Source of the DNA: JBMDXB01 sp048594975
GTDB taxonomy: Bacteria; Acidobacteriota; Vicinamibacteria; Vicinamibacterales; 2-12-FULL-66-21
NCBI GenBank assembly: GCA_048594975.1
Contig: JBMDXQ010000059.1
Span: 1 to 23,598 of the forward strand
Direction: 5' to 3'
Length of the DNA: 23,598 nucleotides
Under the pieces are notes generated by a model that saw only the letters and a list, made by a program, of their open reading frames with translations, had not been told where the DNA came from and searched no databases. The first letter of the stretch is position 1, and each line of letters begins with the position of its first letter. The position numbers were made by a program, and so were the translations under genes. Shown here piece after piece: positions 1-5,987 of this stretch.

Positions 1-1023
1 GCCGACCAAAGACAGTTGACGCCAGCGCAGGTGCGGAGCCGCTACATCGAGCCGCTCGCGGACCAGATTGTCGACCCATTCGCGTCCGACTGGATTCCGC
101 CGTCGCTCGAGAAGTACGACAACGTCACGCGCGACGAGTATCTGCGCAGCCGACGGGTCTCGGACGCAGCGCTGCACATGATGAACCTTGGGTCCACTCC
201 CGTGGCGCGTCTCCGATCATTCCTGGACGTGCTGCGCGAACTGGCTGTCAATCGCGAGCTCCGTCGTCGCGCAGGGGCTACCGAGCAGCTGCTCAGGATC
301 GACGGAGGCAATGATCGGCTGCCGCAGGCGTTCGCCTTGCGGCTGCAGGATCGAATCCGCTACCGCTGCGCCGCTCGCAGGATCGAGCAGAATTCGACGG
401 GAACCAGGGTGCTGTTCGAGGAAGGGGGCTCCCAGCACGCGACGTCGGGCGACTACGTGGTGTGCGCCGTGCCGTTTTCGATGGCCCGACGCCTGGATTT
501 CTCGCCCAAGCTGTCGGCCCAGAAGACCGCAGCCATCGAGAAGCTCCCCTACCACAGCGTCACCCGCATTTACCTGCAGTGCCGTGACCGCTATTGGGCT
601 CGCGAAGGTCTCAGCGGCTTTGCCGACACGGACCATCCGATGGAGATATGGGACGCAACCTACGGCCAGAAAGGGACGCGAGGCATCCTGATGTCGTTCA
701 TCCAAGGGCCCAAGGCGCGCGAACTCGCACAGGCTTCGCCAGACGACCAACTGCGCTTTGGTTTGACGGCCGTCGAGGAGGTCTATCCGGGAGTCTTGAA
801 CGCCTACGAGAGGGGCTTTGTCAAAGTCTGGGATACCGATCCGTGGGCACGAGGCGCTGTCGCGTACCTGCTGCCCGGACAAGTGCTCACACTCGATCCC
901 CACATCGCGCGCCCGGAGGGCCGCATTCATTTCGCCGGCGAACACGCGTCATCTCTGCGAGGATGGATGCAGGGGGCGTTTGAATCAGGTCGGCGCGCCG
1001 CTCGCGAAATCGACGCGAGGTAG
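1..1023 (+). CDS. FAD-dependent amine oxidase, 3' part
   Basis: Open from the window edge; the 5' end, which would hold the N-terminal dinucleotide-binding fold, lies outside. A TTG at position 16 could be read as a start, but the frame is open before it and the protein reads better as a fragment. About 340 residues are visible. The C-terminus has the flavin monoamine oxidase FAD-binding signature: HFAGEHASSLRGWMQGAFES followed by GRRAAREI, ending naturally at TAG 1021-1023. The family oxidises amines or L-amino acids to imines with FAD, releasing hydrogen peroxide. The substrate cannot be told. No clear functional link to the arsenic genes downstream. Confident on family, not on substrate. 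Confidence 0.88.
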   Translation, partial: ADQRQLTPAQVRSRYIEPLADQIVDPFASDWIPPSLEKYDNVTRDEYLRSRRVSDAALHMMNLGSTPVARLRSFLDVLRELAVNRELRRRAGATEQLLRIDGGNDRLPQAFALRLQDRIRYRCAARRIEQNSTGTRVLFEEGGSQHATSGDYVVCAVPFSMARRLDFSPKLSAQKTAAIEKLPYHSVTRIYLQCRDRYWAREGLSGFADTDHPMEIWDATYGQKGTRGILMSFIQGPKARELAQASPDDQLRFGLTAVEEVYPGVLNAYERGFVKVWDTDPWARGAVAYLLPGQVLTLDPHIARPEGRIHFAGEHASSLRGWMQGAFESGRRAAREIDAR

Positions 1024-1037
1024 CCTCCGCGCGACTC

Positions 1038-1279
1038 ATGAGAATGGCGCCGACAGTCGTGGTCCGCCGCCATCACGCGGACTCCCTTCAGCCGCTTCTG
1101 CAGCCGTTCGAACGCGTGGCTCGCGTCCGCGCGGTTCTCAGTCAGAACGATTTTCGCAAGTGGCTCCATCTCGCGAACGACGAGTTGGACGGCCGGACAC
1201 CTTTCGGGGTGATTCGGGAGGGGAAGTTGCCGCCGTCGCCGATCTCGTTCAGGACATGCTGACCGGGAGCCCGAGTTGA
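1038..1279 (+). pseudogene. MbcA/ParS/Xre-type antitoxin C-terminal fragment, frameshifted
   Basis: Two overlapping frames join into one toxin-binding-domain-like tail. The first reads FRKWLHLANDELDGRTPF then GVIREG; the second continues EVAAVADLVQDMLTGSPS and stops at 1277-1279. The shape W-x5-N-x3-GGRTP-then-VIR.GE.  near the C-terminus is typical of the DUF2384 toxin-binding domain of Xre/MbcA/ParS antitoxins that neutralise RES toxins. One G missing from the run at about 1219-1222 explains the frame change. No N-terminal helix-turn-helix and no RES partner is visible next to it, so it is a remnant. The boundary at 1038 is only the first in-frame ATG. Family assignment is from motif shape and is moderate. 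Confidence 0.5.
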
Positions 1280-1314
1280 CGCTCGCCGCGTCGAATGGCA
1301 TTCGATTCTGTGAT

Positions 1315-1348
1315 GTGCGTACGTACGGTATGATATTCGGTGCGTACG
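1315..1348 (+). promoter_or_regulatory. Probable promoter and operator of the VapBC-like pair
   Basis: GTGCGTACG occurs at 1315-1323 and again at 1340-1348 as a direct repeat. Between them lies TATGAT (1329-1334), one base off a sigma-70 -10 hexamer. Repeats flanking a -10 box just before an antitoxin gene fit TA autoregulation. No convincing -35 box is seen. Confidence 0.4.
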
Positions 1349-1363
1349 AAATGGCGAGGATCT

Positions 1364-1636
1364 GTGTCGACCACATCTAGCCGCCGCAATTCGAAGACTG
1401 GTCGACGCTCGTCCCGAGCCCGTGCGACCACGTCAAGGCCGCGTGCAACACGAATCGGAAAAGTTCGCAAGGCGTTCTGGCTGGATCCACGTCTTCTCGA
1501 GGAAGCGAGAACGTCCCTCGGAGCATCGAGCGAGCGCGAGGCCGTCGAAATGGCCCTCGATCTGGTCAGCTTCCGGAAGGAACTCCTGCGCGGGACCCGT
1601 GCGCTCCGTGGTCTCAAACTGTCGCGCATTGATTGA
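1364..1636 (+). CDS. VapB-like antitoxin of a type II TA pair
   Basis: Small basic protein of 90 residues if it starts at GTG 1364, which has GAGGA at 1356-1360 four bases upstream. GTG 1340 would give 98 residues but lies only 5 bases after the candidate -10 box. The N-terminus is rich in Ser, Arg and Thr and looks disordered. The conserved part is KAFWLDPRLLEEARTSLGAS followed by SEREAVEMALDLVSFRKELL, a strand-helix-helix pattern like the small DNA-binding antitoxins found with PIN toxins. It ends three bases before the PIN gene, so the two are almost certainly co-translated and the protein should bind and block that toxin and repress the operon. Subfamily uncertain. Confidence 0.7.
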   Translation: MSTTSSRRNSKTGRRSSRARATTSRPRATRIGKVRKAFWLDPRLLEEARTSLGASSEREAVEMALDLVSFRKELLRGTRALRGLKLSRID

Positions 1637-1639
1637 CGC

Positions 1640-2110
1640 ATGGCCGTCGCTGGGCCGCGCAAGTTCGTGCTCGACACCAACTGCTTTGTCGACGCCTCTC
1701 GGGGCGACACCGAAGCCGCCGCGCTCGCCGAGTTCTCCGCTTGGGCCGCACCGGGACTTTATCTGAGCACCGTGGTCGCCGCCGAACTGAGCGCCGGCGC
1801 AGGCAGCGCCAAGAATCGCCGGACCCTGGAACGCCTAGTCCTGTCGCCGTACAGACGTCGTGGACGACTGGTGAATCCGTCGCCGGCTGCATGGGAGGCA
1901 TTGGGAACGACGCTCGCAGCGCTCGTCGAGGAAGAAGGACTCGTGCTTCTCGAGGTTCGTCGAAGTTTCGTATTCGACATCCTGATCGCACGGTCGTGCC
2001 GCGAGCTTGGCGCGACACTCGTCTCACGGAATTCCGCCGACCTGTCCCGCATCGCCAAAGTGTTCTCGTTCGACTTCGTCGCACCATACCCGATTCAGGG
2101 CGCCGACTGA
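1640..2110 (+). CDS. vapC: VapC-like PIN-domain ribonuclease toxin
   Basis: A 156-residue PIN-domain protein, normal length for VapC. The acidic metal site is complete: Asp12 in FVLDTNCFVDA, Glu49 in VVAAELSAG, Asp113 in FVFDILIARSCRELGA and Asp134 in SRNSADLSRIAKVF. PIN toxins use Mg2+ at this site to cut RNA, usually tRNA or rRNA loops, and stop translation when the antitoxin is degraded. It starts at ATG 1640, three bases after the antitoxin stop. Unlike several toxins further right in the window, this one shows no frameshift and is likely functional. Confidence 0.85.
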   Translation: MAVAGPRKFVLDTNCFVDASRGDTEAAALAEFSAWAAPGLYLSTVVAAELSAGAGSAKNRRTLERLVLSPYRRRGRLVNPSPAAWEALGTTLAALVEEEGLVLLEVRRSFVFDILIARSCRELGATLVSRNSADLSRIAKVFSFDFVAPYPIQGAD

Positions 2111-2498
2111 ACCCGTTACAAGTAGCGATACAACAGTTCCCTATCGGCTGCCGCTCAACGACTGCAACAGGTGCCCACGGGATGTCCGAAGCTCGCCAAC
2201 GCCAGGACGAACGATGGGCGGCCTCGAAGCGGGCGACGCAGAACGAAACAGAGATGAACGACGTTTGATCCGTTTAGGGAAAGTGGCAGTCGATTGAGCA
2301 ACCCGGTTGCCGAACGGAAATCTACCTCTCGGACATCTTCGATTGTCCTCGCAAATTCTTCACTTCCTGTGATCGGACGAATTGGCTCGCGTTGGCTCCG
2401 GAGGCGGATGGGAGAGACGATTACGCGACCGGCGCTCTGCGTCGAAGCGCGAGCATGCCAGGTCCCCTTCGCGGAATTGCTGGGTGGTTCTGCGGATC
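2111..2498. other. Intergenic stretch without a supported gene
   Basis: About 390 bases between two convergent genes. Short open frames exist on both strands but none has a recognisable motif, a good ribosome binding site or coding-like composition. The stretch 2270-2360 looks less GC-rich than its surroundings by eye. No clear terminator hairpin was found. Confidence 0.5.
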
Positions 2499-3227
2499 TT
2501 ACATCGTTTCGCCTGATCGCGGCGCTCCACCCGATTCGATGTCGAAGGCAAACTCGTGGGGCAGATCGGTTGCTCTGATCGCGGCCGCGGCGGCGTGCAC
2601 GTCGTACTCGACTCTCCGAAACGATACGGCGCCATGTTCGAGAATCGCGTAACAAGCGCGCCAATCCAGGTCCTTCGGTTTGCCGACGGAGCCGTCGTTC
2701 ACGAACAGCACCGCATCGACCGTCTTGGCGTACGGCTTGTGCGCATGTCCAAAGACGATCACGTCGGCGTTCGACGAGGCGGCAAGCCGCTGGAAGCTGG
2801 AGAGTGGGCGGTCCTCGAACAAGTACTCGTTTAGTCGGCGCGGGCTGCCGTGGACGAGGAGCACGCGACGGCCATCGGCCTCAAACCGGATCTCCTTGTG
2901 GAGCATTCGCAGGAACGCCTTGTTCTCAGCCGACGTGTGCGCCTTCGTCCAGGCAAGCGAACGGTCGCCGAGTTCTCGATCGACTGGATCCCGGTACGCA
3001 CAGCCACACTCGTCGCGTTCGAACCCGACTCCGTCGTCGTAGTTGCCCGTAACGGTTGGAATCCTCAGGGTCCGAATGCGCTCGGTCACCTCGTTGGGTG
3101 ACGCGCCGTACCCGACAAGATCTCCCAAGCAGTAGACGAGATCGGGTTCCCGCGCGGCGATGTCCGCGAGCACGGCCTCGAGCGCCGGCAGGTTCCCGTG
3201 GATGTCGCTGAAGATCGCCACGCGCAT
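2499..3227 (-). CDS. Calcineurin-like metallophosphatase of the ars operon
   Basis: 242 residues starting at ATG 3227, which overlaps the arsN2 stop codon by one base (TAATG), so it should be translationally coupled. All metallophosphoesterase blocks are present in order: FSDIHGN near residue 6, GDLVGYG near 45, GNYDDG near 72, VHGSPR near 122 and FGHAHKPY near 157. These Asp, His and Asn residues bind two metal ions and hydrolyse phosphoesters. It resembles the YfcE/Metallophos_2 group, acting on small phosphodiesters or dinucleotides, but the substrate cannot be read from sequence. Metallophosphatases are known neighbours in some arsenic operons; here position in an arsR-led operon suggests an arsenic-related substrate, which is inference. 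Confidence 0.88.
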   Translation of the reverse strand: MRVAIFSDIHGNLPALEAVLADIAAREPDLVYCLGDLVGYGASPNEVTERIRTLRIPTVTGNYDDGVGFERDECGCAYRDPVDRELGDRSLAWTKAHTSAENKAFLRMLHKEIRFEADGRRVLLVHGSPRRLNEYLFEDRPLSSFQRLAASSNADVIVFGHAHKPYAKTVDAVLFVNDGSVGKPKDLDWRACYAILEHGAVSFRRVEYDVHAAAAAIRATDLPHEFAFDIESGGAPRSGETM

Positions 3228-3661
3228 TAGAGGTCCCTTCGCATCACGGCGGCGGACGCTGGGCACGCCGAGGTGAACTCCACGGACTGGCGCACGCCGG
3301 GCGGGACGACCTCGCGGGAGACGCGCTGAAATCCGAACCGCGGGAAGTAGCCCTCCGCGGTGGTGGTCAACAGGTGCACGGTCCTGAGATCACGCTCCGA
3401 CGCGAGCTCCAACAGTGCCTGTACGAGGCGTCCGCCAGCGCCCGAGCTCCGCCGGGAGGATTCGACCGCGACGGAGCGAAGCAGCGCACCGTCGTCGAAC
3501 ACCTCCAACGCCGCGGTTCCGATGACGCCGCCATTTTCCGTCGCGACGAGCGTCGTTCGCAGACGATCCCGTATGCCATCGATCGGCAACGCGTTGTCGC
3601 GCAGCAGCGCCTCGATCGCCGACACATCCGCCTCGTTGGCGTGCCGAATCACGGCGCTCAT
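3227..3661 (-). CDS. arsN2: ArsN2-type GNAT N-acetyltransferase
   Basis: 144 residues from ATG 3661, overlapping the arsR stop by one base (TAATG). The GNAT core is clear: VIGTAALEVFDDGALLRSVA, then the acetyl-CoA loop RRSSGAGGRLVQALLELA, a strand with VHLLTTTAEGYFPRFGF, and the tail EFTSACPASAAVMRRDL. The LLTTTAE..F.R.GF block and the SACPASA tail are characteristic of the arsenic-operon acetyltransferases called ArsN2. ArsN-type enzymes transfer acetyl from acetyl-CoA; ArsN1 is known to detoxify arsinothricin and phosphinothricin, while the substrate of ArsN2 is less settled. A longer in-frame start upstream exists but would overlap arsR heavily. Confidence 0.88.
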   Translation of the reverse strand: MSAVIRHANEADVSAIEALLRDNALPIDGIRDRLRTTLVATENGGVIGTAALEVFDDGALLRSVAVESSRRSSGAGGRLVQALLELASERDLRTVHLLTTTAEGYFPRFGFQRVSREVVPPGVRQSVEFTSACPASAAVMRRDL

Positions 3662-4089
3662 TAGCAGCAGCTCCGTTCTGCCGCGGTGGTCGCTTTCGAC
3701 GACGAGCAACACGGCAGCTTTGCCGACGCGTCGAGGGAGGGCCGCGGCGCACAACAGCCAATGTTCTTCTGCAGCCGCTCGGAATCCCGCCGCACCGGAT
3801 CGAGGTGCGTCAGCGCATGCGCGACGGCATCGCGAATCGTTCGCAGAATCGGGTCGGCCATCTCGGTCAGGTGGTAGTGCATCCAGAGGCCGTCACGCCG
3901 GGCGTCTACCAGGCCGGTCTTCCGCAGGTAGGCGAGATGCCGGGACGCTTTCGGCTGCGGGATCTTCAGTGTCTCGTGGATGTCGCACACGCAGACTTCG
4001 CCGGACAGCAGGAGGCCGAGAATTCGCAGCCGGGTGACATCTGCCAGCGCCTTGCAAACCTGTTCCACCTCGTGTATTTGCGTGGCCAT
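3661..4089 (-). CDS. arsR: ArsR/SmtB-family As(III)-responsive repressor (CxC type)
   Basis: 142 residues from ATG 4089, preceded by AAGG with a 7-base spacer. A winged helix-turn-helix is visible: VCKALADVTRLRILGLLLSG, then VCVCDIHETLKIPQPKASRH LAYL. Cys33 and Cys35 sit at the start of the DNA-binding helix as in the R773 and E. coli ArsR site, but the third ligand position is His38 rather than Cys. The tail carries three CC pairs (GCCAP, LPCCSS, SCC at the end), longer than most ArsR proteins and possibly extra As(III) ligands. It should repress the divergent promoter at 4090-4171, which would serve both its own operon and arsM, and leave DNA when As(III) binds. Confidence 0.92.
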   Translation of the reverse strand: MATQIHEVEQVCKALADVTRLRILGLLLSGEVCVCDIHETLKIPQPKASRHLAYLRKTGLVDARRDGLWMHYHLTEMADPILRTIRDAVAHALTHLDPVRRDSERLQKNIGCCAPRPSLDASAKLPCCSSSKATTAAERSCC

Positions 4090-4171
4090 ATATTTACCTT
4101 GACAAATATAGCACGAGCCTCCTAGACTCCATATATTCGCTTTAGCGAATACAAAATAAGGGGAGGAGCCG
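4090..4171. promoter_or_regulatory. Divergent arsR / arsM promoter and ArsR operator
   Basis: For arsM, TTGACA (4099-4104) and TAGACT (4123-4128) are 18 bases apart. Just downstream is an inverted repeat, TATTCGC-TTTA-GCGAATA (4134-4151), overlapping the expected transcription start: a natural ArsR operator. AGGGGAGGAG follows before ATG 4172. On the other strand TATATT (4110-4105) can serve as a -10 box for arsR, with a weak -35. A bound repressor could block both directions. Confidence 0.72.
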
Positions 4172-5020
4172 ATGCCGACCAATCTTGAGAATGCCGTTCG
4201 CGAGAAATACGGGTCCATTGCCACAGCGGTGAGCCAGAAAGCCAGCACGACGGGGTGCTGCGGCCCCTCGTCCTGCGGGTGTGGCGACCCGGTGACATCC
4301 AATCTGTACTCCGACACAGAAACGTGGGCGCTACCCGCCGAAGCCGTGGCGGCTTCGCTCGGGTGTGGCAATCCCACGGCGCTGATCGACCTGAAGCCAG
4401 GCGAGACGGTGCTCGACCTCGGCTCGGGCGGCGGCATCGACGTCCTCCTCTCCGCGAAGCGGGTCGGCCCGACCGGCAAGGTCTACGGCGTCGACATGAC
4501 GGATGAGATGCTCGCACTCGCACGCGAGAACCAGCGCAAGTCCGGCGCAACGAACGTGAAGTTCCTGAAGGGGACGATCGACGCCATTCCCCTGCCCGAC
4601 GCATCCGTTGACGTGGTCATCTCCAACTGCGTGATCAACCTGGCGGGCGACAAGAGCGCCGTGCTGCGCGAGGCATTCCGGGTGTTGAAGCCGGGCGGCC
4701 GGTTTGCCGTCTCGGACGTGGTGGTCCGTGGCGAGGTGCCAGCGGACATCCGCCGCAACGTGGAGCTCTGGGTCGGCTGCATCGCCGGCGCGCTGGAAGA
4801 GAAGGAGTTCGCCGGAAAGCTGACCGCCGCGGGCTTCGCGGACGTCGAGATTGACCCGTGGCGTGTCTACAACGTGGACGATGCGCGGGCGCTCTTGGCG
4901 GACGCAGGCGTGGACGTGGACGCGCTCGCGCCGCAGGTGAAGGACAAGTTCGTGAGCGCGTTCGTGCGCGCACGCAAGCCCGAGCAGAAATCGTGCTGCG
5001 GACCGGAGTGCTGCCAGTGA
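4172..5020 (+). CDS. arsM: Arsenite S-adenosylmethionine methyltransferase ArsM
   Basis: 282 residues, normal for bacterial ArsM. The SAM motif VLDLGSGGGIDVL is at 80-92, with GVDMTDEML at 106-114. The conserved As(III)-binding cysteines are all present: Cys65 (LGCGNP), Cys153 (SNCVINL) and Cys203 (VGCIAGAL). A cysteine cluster TTGCCGPSSCGCG (26-38) and a tail KSCCGPECCQ add more thiols. The enzyme methylates As(III) to mono-, di- and trimethyl species in the cytoplasm, using glutathione or thioredoxin as reductant. First gene of the rightward operon, with a strong ribosome binding site (GGAGG 4162-4166) and a repressor-controlled promoter directly upstream. Confidence 0.95.
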   Translation: MPTNLENAVREKYGSIATAVSQKASTTGCCGPSSCGCGDPVTSNLYSDTETWALPAEAVAASLGCGNPTALIDLKPGETVLDLGSGGGIDVLLSAKRVGPTGKVYGVDMTDEMLALARENQRKSGATNVKFLKGTIDAIPLPDASVDVVISNCVINLAGDKSAVLREAFRVLKPGGRFAVSDVVVRGEVPADIRRNVELWVGCIAGALEEKEFAGKLTAAGFADVEIDPWRVYNVDDARALLADAGVDVDALAPQVKDKFVSAFVRARKPEQKSCCGPECCQ

Positions 5021-5027
5021 GCGTCGG

Positions 5028-5198
5028 CGCCGCGATCTCCTGGCTGCCGTCGTGGACGACCACGCCCGGGTGGCGGGCTCGGACAGGGCGCGCGACGATT
5101 TGACGCTCCTGGCGGTTCGTCGTCAGACCGGACTGGCCGATCGGCGGACATCCGGCGATTCGGGATGTGGCCTGACGCCAGATCGCGGCGTTTCCTAG
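5028..5198 (+). pseudogene. SpoIIE/RsbU-type PP2C phosphatase C-terminal scrap
   Basis: The frame reads RRDLLAAVVDDHARV, then RARDDLTLLAVRR, and stops at 5196-5198. DDLTLLxxRR preceded by a short helix is how SpoIIE/RsbU-family serine phosphatases end. No catalytic part is present: reading upstream in this frame runs into arsM. It looks like the relic of a gene whose body was lost when arsM, or the arsM-arsR junction, was rearranged. It fills most of the unusually long gap between arsM and the second arsR. The match is short, so confidence is limited. Confidence 0.4.
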
Positions 5199-5226
5199 GA
5201 AATCGCACCGGCACGGGCCTTGCCGT

Positions 5227-5246
5227 TCATCGTCGATAAACGATGA
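5227..5246 (+). promoter_or_regulatory. Palindromic operator over the second arsR start codon
   Basis: TCATCGT-CGATAA-ACGATGA is an inverted repeat with seven-base arms that includes the ATG at 5243. A repressor bound here would block initiation from a nearby promoter. It differs from the 4134-4151 operator, so the two ArsR proteins probably recognise different DNA. No Shine-Dalgarno is visible before this ATG. Confidence 0.55.
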
Positions 5247-5590
5247 AGAACCGACATTCGGATCCCGCTTCGTGCTGCACGCCCGTCGGTGCCGGTTCAG
5301 CGAAAGGACCGCTCGATGGCGCCGTCGCCGACGAGGAGTTCGCGGCCTTCGCAAAAGCGACCGGTCATCCCGTACGCGTCCGCATCCTGCGGATGCTCGC
5401 GAAGAAAGAGGCGCGTACGTGCAGCGTGATCGTCGACGAGCTGCCGCTCGCGCAATCCACGGTCTCCGAACACCTCCGCATCCTGAAAGAGGCCGGGCTC
5501 GTGCGCGCCAACGAGAACGGGTTGCGCGTCAGCTACTGCATCGTGCCCGAGGCGCTGAAGCGCTTCAAGGCGCTGCTGGGCGCCCTCTGA
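5243..5590 (+). CDS. arsR: Second ArsR-family repressor (N-terminal Cys-Cys type)
   Basis: 115 residues. The winged-helix core runs about 33-110: FAKATGHPVRVRILRMLAKK, then LPLAQSTVSEHLRILKEAGL. It lacks the CxCD motif of the first ArsR; instead it has Cys11-Cys12 in the N-terminal extension (PASCCTPVG) and Cys60 (ARTCSVIVDEL). This spacing matches the Corynebacterium ArsR site, where two N-terminal cysteines and one in the core bind As(III) across the dimer. It sits 19 bases before arsD and probably autoregulates the arsR-arsD-arsA-acr3 unit through the palindrome at its start. The two ArsR types in one island have independent origins. Confidence 0.92.
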   Translation: MKNRHSDPASCCTPVGAGSAKGPLDGAVADEEFAAFAKATGHPVRVRILRMLAKKEARTCSVIVDELPLAQSTVSEHLRILKEAGLVRANENGLRVSYCIVPEALKRFKALLGAL

Positions 5591-5609
5591 GAATACGCAG
5601 GAGTCATCC

Positions 5610-5987
5610 ATGCCTCATCTCGACGTCTTTGATCCTCCGATGTGCTGCTCGACCGGCGTGTGCGGGCCGACCGTCGATCCCCTGCTGGCCGCGTTCGCGG
5701 CAGACGTGGACTGGCTCGTCTCCAAGGGCGTAAGCGTCAGCCGCTACAACCTCGCGCAGGATCCGCAGGCGTTTGTCTCGCACCCGCTCGTCAAGGCCAT
5801 GCTGCAGCGAGAAGGCGACGCGTGCCTCCCGCTGCTCATCATGAACGGCGAGGTGGTCGGGCGCGGTGCCTATCCGCGTCGACAGGAGCTCGCACAGCTG
5901 ACGGGCATCGAGGCCTCCGCGTCGACCGCCAAACCCGTGATCCGGCTGTCAGGGGGCTGCTGCACGCCGAAGTCGGGGTGCTGCTGA
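5610..5987 (+). CDS. arsD: ArsD arsenic metallochaperone
   Basis: 125 residues, starting seven bases after AGGAG (5599-5603). It carries the essential As(III) site at the canonical positions, Cys12-Cys13-Cys18 (MCCSTGVC), followed by a thioredoxin-like fold with DVDWL, PQAFVSHPLVKAML and LPLLIMNGEVVGRGAYP. The end has two vicinal pairs, Cys117-Cys118 and Cys124-Cys125 (GGCCTPKSGCC), as in plasmid R773 ArsD. ArsD takes As(III) from thiols and passes it to ArsA, raising its affinity. The stop codon overlaps the ATG of arsA (TGATG), so the two are translationally coupled in step with their physical partnership. Confidence 0.95.
   Translation: MPHLDVFDPPMCCSTGVCGPTVDPLLAAFAADVDWLVSKGVSVSRYNLAQDPQAFVSHPLVKAMLQREGDACLPLLIMNGEVVGRGAYPRRQELAQLTGIEASASTAKPVIRLSGGCCTPKSGCC

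Noticed and set aside
217..945. A 242-codon minus-strand frame inside the amine oxidase gene
   Set aside because: Shadow of the real gene; no domain or ribosome binding site.
927..1376. A 149-codon minus-strand frame over the antitoxin remnant
   Set aside because: The plus strand gives a family-like antitoxin tail here; the minus strand has no recognisable motif.
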